Below are positions 1 to 4,627 of a stretch of 6,984 bases of DNA, piece by piece (position 1 is the stretch's first letter; the number at the start of each line of letters is the position of its first letter). The position numbers and the translations under genes are program-made. Under the pieces are notes generated by a model. It did not search any database and had not been told where the DNA came from. It worked only from the letters and a program-made list of their open reading frames with translations. The DNA is from Clostridia bacterium (GTDB lineage Bacteria; Bacillota_A; Clostridia; Christensenellales; Borkfalkiaceae), in NCBI GenBank assembly GCA_017462425.1, contig JAFTRD010000117.1:1-6984 (forward strand). The letters are read 5' to 3'.

Positions 1-771
1 GTGGCGGTTCATTCTTTTGAGCACCGAGGAAGAACCGCTCTGCAAGGATAGATGAAAATGCGGCGCAAACTCGGGTATTTCAGCCGCCGTTTTCAATAGC
101 TTTTCGTCGATAACCCCGACTTCCAATGAGCCCAGCCTCAGTCTTGTGGGGATATGCGAAAGGGCTTTGAGCAACTCGGAAAGCGTTCTGCCTTTATCGT
201 TATACGAGGAAATATCAATGCCCGTGAGCACCGTTTCCTCTGCGCCCGACTGCGCCACTTCGGCAACGATATCCTCCAGCGCTCGGGAACGGCTTCTGCC
301 TCGCAGGTAAGGTACGATACAATAGGTACAGAAATTATTGCACCCGTCCTGAATTTTTACGAAATGCCGACTTTTTACCGCCGCAGGGAGGGGTAAATTG
401 TCGTATTCTTTATCGAAATCGTCTATAAACGTGCCCTGCTCGTCTAATAAATTAAGAATTTTACTCTTTTGCCTTGCGCCCGTAACGAGGTATACGCCCT
501 TACGCTCCTGAAACGCAGCCGCATTTTTTTGTACGGCGCAGCCGCAGACGATAATTTTTGCGTCGGGATTGTATTTATACACCCTCGCCAACAGCTGACG
601 GCTCTTTTTTTCCGCCTCCGCCGTTACGGCGCAGGTATTGAGAATATATAAATCGGCGTAAGAAAGCTTTGTGGCAACCTCGTAGCCACGCTCCTTTAAC
701 CCTCGCACGAGGGATGCGCCCTCCACGTCGTTTACCTTACAGCCTAAAGTGAACACAACCGCCTTTGCCAT
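1..771 (-). CDS. mtaB: MtaB-type tRNA methylthiotransferase, N-terminal 257 residues (3' end outside window)
   Basis: Reading leftward from ATG 771-769 gives an open frame of 257 codons that leaves the window without a stop. The protein begins MAKAVVFTLGCKVND. The N-terminal UPF0004 domain shows the conserved cysteines C11 (LGCKVN), C47 (NTCAVT) and C78 (CGC), which bind the auxiliary 4Fe-4S cluster. The radical SAM motif CNNFCTYC (C144, C148, C151) follows, then the PYLRGRSRSR segment typical of the family. MtaB converts t6A37 to ms2t6A37 in ANN-decoding tRNAs using two Fe-S clusters and SAM. The LGCKVN box and the position downstream of prmA-rsmE favour MtaB over MiaB or RimO. Family members run to about 430-450 residues, so the rest of the radical SAM barrel and the TRAM domain should lie left of position 1. 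The start overlaps the rsmE stop by one base (TAATG), with a GGGAGAG ribosome site just upstream, which implies translational coupling. Confidence 0.93.
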   Translation of the reverse strand, partial: MAKAVVFTLGCKVNDVEGASLVRGLKERGYEVATKLSYADLYILNTCAVTAEAEKKSRQLLARVYKYNPDAKIIVCGCAVQKNAAAFQERKGVYLVTGARQKSKILNLLDEQGTFIDDFDKEYDNLPLPAAVKSRHFVKIQDGCNNFCTYCIVPYLRGRSRSRALEDIVAEVAQSGAEETVLTGIDISSYNDKGRTLSELLKALSHIPTRLRLGSLEVGVIDEKLLKTAAEIPEFAPHFHLSLQSGSSSVLKRMNRH

Positions 772-1493
772 TATTTAAGCTCTCCCAATCCAAACATAAC
801 CACCGAGGTAAGCGCCACCGCCGCCGTTTCCGCGCGTAAGATGCGCTTGCCTAAGGATACGCCCCGATAGCCCAGATTTTGCGCTAAGTCAAACTCCGCA
901 TGCGAAAAGCCGCCTTCACTGCCTACGACCAAAACGCAAGAGCCGTCTACCGTTTGTAAATCGGCGCCGCCTTCACGCAAAAATTCACAGGCGAAAATTT
1001 TATTCTGATAATCAGCTCCGCTTTCCAATGCCGCTTGCAGGGTGGGATAATAAGTAATTTCTGGGGCGCACGAACGCAGACACTGCTTTGCCGATTCCTG
1101 CGCTATTTTTCTTAAACGCTCGAGCTTGTTCTCGTTGACGTACGCCGAGGAGTATTCGGAGGAAAAGAGCGCAATCTCCTTTACGCCCAGCTCGGTTGCC
1201 TTCTGCACCACAAATTCGTTTTTATCGGCGTTCTTAAGATAGCCGAACAACAGCTTTACGTCCGTTTTCGCCTCTCTTTCGCCCTGATGACTGCCTAAAA
1301 TATGCACGGCAATTTCCTTTTTATTCACCGAGGTTACCACGCCGTCGTATTCCAAACCGCTGTTGTCCAGAAGCACGATTTCACTGCCCTCCGTCAAGCG
1401 TAAAACGGTGCGGGCGTGGGTAAACTCCTCGCCCGTCAATAAGGCCTCGTCACCCGTAATTTCCTTTACGAAAAACCGCTTTTTTTCCGACAT
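771..1493 (-). CDS. rsmE: 16S rRNA (uracil-1498-N3)-methyltransferase RsmE
   Basis: A 240-residue protein that methylates U1498 of 16S rRNA in the 30S subunit, using SAM. Length fits the family (about 240-250). An N-terminal PUA-like domain (about 1-70, containing EEFTHARTVLRL) is followed by a SPOUT methyltransferase domain with KATELGV at 98-104, QESAKQCLR at 132-140, GSEGGFS at 191-197 and LGKRILRAETA at 214-224. The last two build the knotted SAM site. The usual GPEGGFS has S in place of P here, a mild variation. I chose the ATG at 1493 over an in-frame ATG at 1523 for three reasons: an AAGGAG site lies a few bases upstream, the family begins near MxxxRFFV, and this ATG forms a one-base TAATG overlap with the prmA stop. 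Its own stop overlaps the mtaB start in the same way. It is the middle gene of a coupled operon. Confidence 0.96.
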   Translation of the reverse strand: MSEKKRFFVKEITGDEALLTGEEFTHARTVLRLTEGSEIVLLDNSGLEYDGVVTSVNKKEIAVHILGSHQGEREAKTDVKLLFGYLKNADKNEFVVQKATELGVKEIALFSSEYSSAYVNENKLERLRKIAQESAKQCLRSCAPEITYYPTLQAALESGADYQNKIFACEFLREGGADLQTVDGSCVLVVGSEGGFSHAEFDLAQNLGYRGVSLGKRILRAETAAVALTSVVMFGLGELK

Positions 1494-2443
1494 TACTTTC
1501 TCCTTAAAACCAGAGCGTGCCACTCCCCTTTTTGCCGTTCACGTTCCACAAAAAGTCCTTCACGTGCATATGTTTCCTTGACCATATCCAGTCTGTCGTG
1601 GATAATTCCCGAGAGAATCAGCACGCCGCCGACGGCGAGATATTTGGGAATGGACGGCGACAAGAGCGCCAACACCTCCGCCGTGATGTTCGCCACGATA
1701 ACGTCGCCCATTACCTTGTTTTCGTCCAACAGATTGGAATGGGAAACGGTAACGTTATCCGCCACACCGTTTAATGCGGCGTTGTGGTTTGCCGAGTCCA
1801 CCGCCACGGGGTCTATGTCCGTAAGATCGGCTTTTTTCGCGCCCAGCTTGATTGCCGAAATGCCCAAAATACCGCTGCCGCAGCCCACGTCGATACAGAT
1901 AGAATTTTCGGTTAAATATTCCTGCAAAAGCTCCACGCACATAGACGTTGTTTCGTGCTCGCCCGTGCCGAACGCCATGTTGGAATCGAGCAGAACCACT
2001 CGCTCCTCCGCCGTGGGCGCATAGTCTATCCACTCGGGCACGACTACAATTTTCCCTAAATGAATGGGGCGGAAATGTTCTTTCCATACCTCCAGCCAGG
2101 CGTCCCCGTCCACGCTGCGAACGGTGTCCTCCAAAGAGCCGAAATCCATCATCCCGCCTGCGTTTTCTACCATGGTATGAATATCTTTGCGCAATAAACG
2201 GCGTACCTCTTCGGTCTTGTCCAATGAAACGTAACATTTCACCAGAACGTCTGCGCGCTCGTTGATTTTTAAATTATCGTCCATATAATCCCAGAAAATG
2301 CCGTCTTTGCCCTTTTGCAGATTGACGATATCGTTGGCGTCGCAGATATTCACGCCGAAATCGGTATAATTCCACATAGCGTCGGCAATCAATTCGCTCG
2401 CCGCCGTGGTGGTATGTATGGTAATTTCGGAAAATTGACTCAT
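1493..2443 (-). CDS. prmA: Ribosomal protein L11 methyltransferase PrmA
   Basis: A 316-residue SAM-dependent methyltransferase that trimethylates ribosomal protein uL11. The N-terminal substrate-recognition domain covers about 1-110. A linker containing WKEHFRPIHLGKIVVVPEW (120-138) leads into the catalytic domain. That domain shows the family box MAFGTGEHETT (156-166), the SAM-binding glycine loop DVGCGSGILG (185-194), the acidic DID (209-211), ANITAEVL (251-258, the NxxA-type catalytic motif) and a C-terminal EWHALVLRR. The residues before the AFGTGEH box read DSN where DPG is usual. The start at 2443 has a GAAGGG ribosome site about seven bases upstream. An in-frame ATG at 2545 would put the promoter inside the gene and was rejected. 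First gene of prmA-rsmE-mtaB, with its own sigma-A promoter. In many Bacillota prmA directly follows dnaJ; here they are about 2.2 kb apart. Confidence 0.96.
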   Translation of the reverse strand: MSQFSEITIHTTTAASELIADAMWNYTDFGVNICDANDIVNLQKGKDGIFWDYMDDNLKINERADVLVKCYVSLDKTEEVRRLLRKDIHTMVENAGGMMDFGSLEDTVRSVDGDAWLEVWKEHFRPIHLGKIVVVPEWIDYAPTAEERVVLLDSNMAFGTGEHETTSMCVELLQEYLTENSICIDVGCGSGILGISAIKLGAKKADLTDIDPVAVDSANHNAALNGVADNVTVSHSNLLDENKVMGDVIVANITAEVLALLSPSIPKYLAVGGVLILSGIIHDRLDMVKETYAREGLFVERERQKGEWHALVLRRK

Positions 2444-2474
2444 GATTTTACCCTTCTTTTTTATTTTCCCTATC

Positions 2475-2503
2475 ATTATACCACGCCGACACGGGATTTT
2501 CAA
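2475..2503 (-). promoter_or_regulatory. Sigma-A promoter of the prmA-rsmE-mtaB operon
   Basis: On the minus strand TTGAAA (2498-2503) and a perfect TATAAT (2475-2480) are separated by exactly 17 bases. The transcript should start near 2468, giving a leader of about 25 bases that includes the GAAGGG ribosome site of prmA. No operator is evident. The -35 box lies inside a short motif that recurs in the dnaK-dnaJ gap. The promoter gives this operon independence from dnaJ. Confidence 0.85.
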
Positions 2504-2541
2504 GTAAATTTCACTAAATAGGCGTAGCCCGTTACAGGTTT

Positions 2542-2677
2542 CCAAAGGACGTGTCCTTTGGCATAGGGTGCGGGGAACGGAGTTCCCTGCAAAAAATATC
2601 CCCTACAAGCAAAACTCAGTTTTGCGCCCCTACCGCTTTGCGGTAAATAAAAAAGAAGTCCACCGACTTCCCTTTTT
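2542..2677 (+). repeat. Multi-hairpin intergenic element, copy 1
   Basis: Four hairpins follow one another on the plus strand. H1, 2542-2561: a 9-bp stem beginning CCAAAGGAC. H2, 2570-2590: a 9-bp stem with loop GGA and a G-T pair at the third position. H3, 2609-2625: a 7-bp stem GCAAAAC with loop TCA. H4, 2631-2645: a 6-bp stem TACCGC with loop TTT. Linkers are 8, 18 and 5 bases. A fifth hairpin (2655-2670, GAAGTC/GACTTC) and CCTTTTT follow. Copy 2 at 5803-5939 has the same order and near-identical spacing. The element sits between the terminator of the minus-strand gene at 2676-3086 and the prmA promoter, so it should not normally be part of either mRNA. No open reading frame of merit is present. 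Strand is assigned from the G-T pair, which would be a C-A mismatch in the other strand; that is weak evidence. Structured RNA or palindromic mobile repeat are both possible. Confidence 0.7.
2647..2673 (-). terminator. Rho-independent terminator of the 2676-3086 gene
   Basis: On the minus strand, five bases past the stop codon, GAAGTC and GACTTC (2665-2670 and 2655-2660) pair around the loop GGTG. Six T residues follow (2649-2654 read in reverse). This is a compact classical terminator for the TPR gene. The same hairpin is followed by CCTTTTT on the plus strand, so it may work in both directions and may also be the fifth hairpin of the neighbouring element. Confidence 0.78.
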
Positions 2678-3086
2678 ATTTGATGCGCGATTCTTTCTTT
2701 ATTTGAGAATAAACGATTTCATATTCTTTTATGGCTTTTTCCGTATCCCCCAATCGCATATAAATATATCCCATACAAATCATAACGGCAAATTTTATAT
2801 AAAACCTGTGTTTTATGTAGCCCGATTTTCTGCGTATTTTATTGCAAAAAATCCTTTCCACGTAAGCATTCTTTTCAACGATTGCCCTCAATTCGGGATA
2901 ATTTCCCACGTACTTATCCCAGTTTTGAAAAAATTCGGCAAAAGACTTTATGAATATTTTCGCTGAATATCGCTTGATATTCCCATCGTAACGCACGTTT
3001 TTAAAATAATCCTCTCCGCTTTTTGCAAACAATGCCCCCGGAGATAACTTTTCTCTGCGCTTAGGCATTTTTCTTCTGTTTTTCAT
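2676..3086 (-). CDS. Small TPR-containing protein of unknown function
   Basis: I do not recognise this 136-residue protein. The first 13 residues are very basic (MKNRRKMPKRREK), and the protein is lysine- and aromatic-rich throughout. The C-terminal segment at about 97-130 fits one tetratricopeptide repeat: a Gly-Tyr-x-Tyr turn, Arg-Leu-Gly-Asp, then KAIKEYE. Earlier parts (about 41-85) look helical and may be a degenerate repeat. There is no signal peptide or membrane segment, so it is probably cytosolic and a protein- or peptide-binding scaffold. The start at 3086 has no Shine-Dalgarno site and lies only 8 bases from a good -10 box. An alternative ATG at 3068 (residue 7) would give a leader of about 20 bases, also without a strong ribosome site. 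It diverges from a Cro/CI-type regulator, and the promoter carries palindromes, which suggests control by that regulator. Base composition is clearly more AT-rich than in the flanking housekeeping genes, consistent with acquisition by transfer. Confidence 0.62.
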   Translation of the reverse strand: MKNRRKMPKRREKLSPGALFAKSGEDYFKNVRYDGNIKRYSAKIFIKSFAEFFQNWDKYVGNYPELRAIVEKNAYVERIFCNKIRRKSGYIKHRFYIKFAVMICMGYIYMRLGDTEKAIKEYEIVYSQIKKESRIK

Positions 3087-3092
3087 ATATAT

Positions 3093-3146
3093 TTATTCTA
3101 TCAGAATAATTATTCTAAGTCAAATATTTTTAGAATAAAAGTTCTA
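3093..3146. promoter_or_regulatory. Palindrome cluster, likely operator of the divergent HTH/TPR pair
   Basis: The 70-base divergent gap contains repeated AGAATAA/TTATTCT half-sites: TTATTCTA (3093-3100), AGAATAA (3103-3109), TTATTCTAA (3110-3118) and TTAGAATAA (3130-3138). They form a perfect palindrome AGAATAATTATTCT (3103-3116), an inverted pair around ATC (3093-3109) and an inverted pair TAGAA/TTCTA (3131-3146) beside the plus-strand -10 box. The arrangement suits a dimeric Cro/CI-type protein, most simply the product of the adjacent gene at 3157. Binding by that protein is inferred, not seen. Confidence 0.65.
3095..3123 (-). promoter_or_regulatory. Promoter of the TPR gene, with operator in the spacer
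   Basis: Minus-strand TTGACT (3118-3123) and TAGAAT (3095-3100) are spaced by exactly 17 bases, with TGA directly before the -10 box (extended -10). Predicted initiation is around 3088, within a few bases of the ATG at 3086, so the mRNA would be leaderless if that ATG is used. A perfect 14-base palindrome fills most of the spacer, so a repressor bound there would block RNA polymerase. Confidence 0.72.
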
Positions 3147-3150
3147 TAAT
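3145..3150 (+). promoter_or_regulatory. -10 box of the HTH regulator gene (leaderless start)
   Basis: A perfect TATAAT ends only six bases before the ATG at 3157, which places the expected transcription start on or next to the start codon. No clear -35 hexamer is present at 16-18 bases (the region reads AAATAT-like) and no Shine-Dalgarno sequence precedes the ATG. Weak basal expression and leaderless translation are implied. Confidence 0.6.
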
Positions 3151-3156
3151 CATTGT

Positions 3157-3387
3157 ATGATATTTGGAAAAAGATTAAAAGAATTGTTAGAGGAAAATAA
3201 AATTTCCCAACAGGTATTTGCGGAAAAAATCGGATATTCTCAACGAGGCGTTTCTCGATGGATAAATTTGCAAAGCGAGCCAACGGAAGGTGCCATTCGG
3301 AAAACCGCCATCTTTTTTGACGTTTCCACCGATTATCTTTTAGGACTGGAAGATGAAACAGGCGTAAAAATTGATATTGAAATATAA
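3157..3387 (+). CDS. Cro/CI-type (HTH_3, XRE family) transcriptional regulator
   Basis: A 76-residue protein that is essentially one helix-turn-helix domain. MIFGKRLKELLEENKIS forms helix 1, SQQVFAEKIGYS (about 17-28) covers helix 2 and the turn, and QRGVSRWI (29-36) is the recognition helix. Helices 4-5 end in the family's usual FFDVSTDYLLGLED (53-66). The C-terminal tail (67-76) is short, with no peptidase, dimerisation or ligand domain. It should bind DNA as a dimer in the cytoplasm. It is the only plus-strand gene in the window and diverges from the TPR gene across a palindrome-rich 70-base gap, so auto-repression and control of its partner are likely. The gene is AT-rich compared with its surroundings. 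A 12-bp hairpin begins immediately after the stop codon. Small regulators of this type occur in phage remnants, toxin-antitoxin-like loci and stand-alone switches; the sequence does not decide among these. Confidence 0.88.
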   Translation: MIFGKRLKELLEENKISQQVFAEKIGYSQRGVSRWINLQSEPTEGAIRKTAIFFDVSTDYLLGLEDETGVKIDIEI

Positions 3388-3425
3388 AAACGGCGTTCCA
3401 AAGACGGAACGCCGTTTAATATTTT
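3388..3425. terminator. Bidirectional terminator between the HTH gene and rpsR
   Basis: A perfect 12-bp stem, AAACGGCGTTCC (3388-3399) with GGAACGCCGTTT (3406-3417), encloses the loop AAAGAC. It starts directly after the HTH stop codon and lies ten bases past the rpsR stop. On the minus strand it is followed by TTTTTAT, and on the plus strand by TTTAATATTTT. It therefore fits both converging units: rpsF-ssb-rpsR and the HTH gene. Confidence 0.87.
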
Positions 3426-3427
3426 AC

Positions 3428-3676
3428 TTATTCTTCTTTGAAGGGAAGCAATGCAACCACTCTTGCGCGCTTGATAGCGTAAGCAAGGGTTCTTTGATGT
3501 TTAGCGCAGGTGCCGGTCATTCTTCTGGGCAGAATTTTACCGCCTTCGGCAACGTACTTTTTCAAACGTGCAACATCTTTATAATCGATTACTTCAACCT
3601 TTTCCTGACAGAAAGCGCAAACCTTTCTGCGGGGAGCCTTTTTAAAGCTCTTTTTAACAGGTGCCTTTTCTTCCAT
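3428..3676 (-). CDS. rpsR: 30S ribosomal protein bS18, cysteine-containing form
   Basis: An 82-residue protein of the small-subunit platform that binds 16S rRNA together with bS6. The core IDYKD (30-34), [25 protein letters not shown] (38-62) and [13 protein letters not shown] (67-79) is diagnostic. Unlike the Bacillus subtilis form, which I recall as having a single N-terminal cysteine and N/Y at the later sites, this protein has C20, C23, C57 and H60 in a CxxC...CxxH layout, the usual set for a zinc-binding (C+) form. An AGGAG site lies eight bases before the ATG. Last gene of rpsF-ssb-rpsR, 39 bases after ssb and followed by a strong terminator. Together with bS6 its product may feed back on the operon leader. 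Confidence 0.98.
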   Translation of the reverse strand: MEEKAPVKKSFKKAPRRKVCAFCQEKVEVIDYKDVARLKKYVAEGGKILPRRMTGTCAKHQRTLAYAIKRARVVALLPFKEE

Positions 3677-3715
3677 AACGGTTACTCCTTATTTTAATTT
3701 ATCTTCCCGTAAATC

Positions 3716-4138
3716 TTAGAACGGGATATCGCTGTCGTCCTCAAACGCCTGGAGAACAGGTTTCTTTTTGCCGGAAGACGCGGGCGCGGAGTAGGAGTCC
3801 TGCGAACCGTCTTCATTCGTGTTTTTAGGCGACAAAAATTCTACGTCTTCCGCAATAATATCGACAGCGGTGCGGCGAACGCCTTGATTGTCATCGTAAT
3901 TTCTGATTTGAATGGAACCCGTTATTGCGACCTTAGAGCCCTTTTTCTGGTACTGCGCAACACGTTCGCCAAGACCACGCCAAGCGGTGATATTGAAGAA
4001 ATCGGTCTGTCTTTCGCCGTCGGCGGAAGTATAATTTCTGTTTACCGCAATAGCGAAACGGCATACGCTTACGCCTGAAGGGGTGGTGGTCAATTCGGGA
4101 TCTCTCGTTAAATTACCAATCAAAAAAACCTTGTTCAT
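3716..4138 (-). CDS. ssb: Single-stranded DNA-binding protein
   Basis: A 140-residue SSB that coats single-stranded DNA in replication, repair and recombination. The OB fold (about 1-103) begins MNKVFLIGNLTRDPEL and carries the family features FAIAVNR (28-34), FFNITAWRGLGE (47-58), the KKGSKVAITGSIQIRNY run (65-81) and the DIIAEDVEFL end (93-102). A short, flexible, Ser/Asn/Asp-rich linker (about 104-126) leads to the acidic tip EDDSDIPF (133-140), which docks partner proteins. It is shorter than the B. subtilis SsbA (about 170 residues) only in the linker. It lies between rpsF and rpsR in the classic order, 26 bases after rpsF. The ribosome site (AAGG about nine bases upstream) is modest, so some coupling with rpsF is plausible. 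Confidence 0.98.
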   Translation of the reverse strand: MNKVFLIGNLTRDPELTTTPSGVSVCRFAIAVNRNYTSADGERQTDFFNITAWRGLGERVAQYQKKGSKVAITGSIQIRNYDDNQGVRRTAVDIIAEDVEFLSPKNTNEDGSQDSYSAPASSGKKKPVLQAFEDDSDIPF

Positions 4139-4164
4139 CTTTTATACCTTATCAATTCCTTAAT

Positions 4165-4449
4165 TTATGCGATTTTTATAATCGTCTGTCTCATAACTTC
4201 TGCATTGATGCCGCATACACGCACGAGCTCATCGCAAATATCGCCATTGCCTTCAAAAGTCATCAATACGTAGTAAGCTTCCTTTTTGAAGTTGATGGGA
4301 TACGCAAGCTTCTTGGTGCCCCACTTATCCGTGGATACAACGCTGCCACCTTTTGCGGTTACGATGCCTTCCAATTTTGCAATTTCCGCTTCCTTGGTTT
4401 CATCGGCAGACTCGTTGTTCAGCATTACGAGCATTTCGTATTTAACCAT
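4165..4449 (-). CDS. rpsF: 30S ribosomal protein bS6
   Basis: A 94-residue protein of the 30S platform that pairs with bS18. Typical bS6 features are the opening MVKYEMLVMLN, WGTKKLAYPINFKKEAYYVLMTF (43-65) with the conserved G-LAYPI segment, and the C-terminal VMRQTIIKI (85-93). It ends right after this core and lacks the acidic C-terminal tail seen in Escherichia coli. GGGAGGT lies about nine bases before the ATG. First gene of rpsF-ssb-rpsR, with its own sigma-A promoter and a leader of about 95 bases that contains two hairpins. Autoregulation by the bS6:bS18 pair is known from other bacteria; the leader here is suitably placed for it. Confidence 0.98.
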   Translation of the reverse strand: MVKYEMLVMLNNESADETKEAEIAKLEGIVTAKGGSVVSTDKWGTKKLAYPINFKKEAYYVLMTFEGNGDICDELVRVCGINAEVMRQTIIKIA

Positions 4450-4476
4450 ACTTTTTTTACCTCCCGGTCTTATTCG

Positions 4477-4534
4477 GCATACCTCCTACGGTATGCAAGG
4501 TTTGTTGAATGTTTTGAAAAGGGCTTATCCCTTT
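4477..4534 (-). promoter_or_regulatory. rpsF leader hairpins, candidate bS6:bS18 autoregulatory site
   Basis: In the transcribed minus strand the rpsF leader forms a first hairpin AAAGGG-ATAAG-CCCTTT (4518-4534). A second, 7-bp stem, GCATACC-GTAGGA-GGTATGC (4477-4496), ends about ten bases before the rpsF ribosome site. The second hairpin contains a CCG triplet at its loop-closing end (ACCGTAGGAGG). The published bS6:bS18 mRNA motif also contains a CCG triplet and occupies the same place upstream of rpsF. The match is by position and triplet only; I could not align it to the consensus. Confidence 0.5.
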
Positions 4535-4551
4535 CATTACACCGTCTATAT

Positions 4552-4580
4552 ATTTTACTATATTTATCTCCCTAAGTCAA
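4552..4580 (-). promoter_or_regulatory. Sigma-A promoter of rpsF-ssb-rpsR
   Basis: Minus-strand TTGACT (4575-4580) and TAAAAT (4552-4557) are separated by 17 bases. Initiation near 4545 gives a leader of about 95 bases. The promoter begins about ten bases after the hairpin that follows dnaJ, so the ribosomal-protein unit is transcribed separately from the chaperone genes. Confidence 0.8.
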
Positions 4581-4588
4581 TAAATTTA

Positions 4589-4622
4589 TAGGCGGAAAGT
4601 AAAACTTTTTCCGCCTCTTTTT
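4589..4622. terminator. Hairpin after dnaJ, probable terminator
   Basis: A 9-bp stem AGGCGGAAA (4590-4598) pairs with TTTCCGCCT (4608-4616), and lies about 12 bases past the dnaJ stop. In the dnaJ direction the tail is TATAAATTTATT, a poor T-run; in the opposite direction it is CTTTTT, which is better. Position argues for dnaJ termination, but efficiency is uncertain. Confidence 0.58.
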
Positions 4623-4627
4623 CGCAA

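Noticed and set aside
1948..2265. Long plus- and minus-strand frames within prmA, and similar ones within dnaJ, rsmE, ssb and dnaK
   Set aside because: They overlap genes with clear family motifs in another frame, show no domain and lack ribosome sites; they are coding shadows.
1493..2545. Longer prmA reading frame starting at the ATG at 2545
   Set aside because: It would add 34 non-homologous residues, has no ribosome site, and would place the TTGAAA-17-TATAAT promoter inside the gene. The ATG at 2443 has a ribosome site and the family N-terminus.
2568..2966. Plus-strand open frame opposite the TPR gene
   Set aside because: No ribosome site, it crosses the hairpin element and a terminator, has no recognisable domain, and lies antisense to a gene with a good promoter and terminator.
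4457..4480. Seven-codon minus-strand ORF in the rpsF leader (MPNKTGR), preceded by AGGAGG and ending in the rpsF ribosome site
   Set aside because: The Shine-Dalgarno-like sequence is only one base from the ATG, too close to initiate, and it lies within the leader hairpin. It may be chance; conservation would be needed to call a leader peptide.
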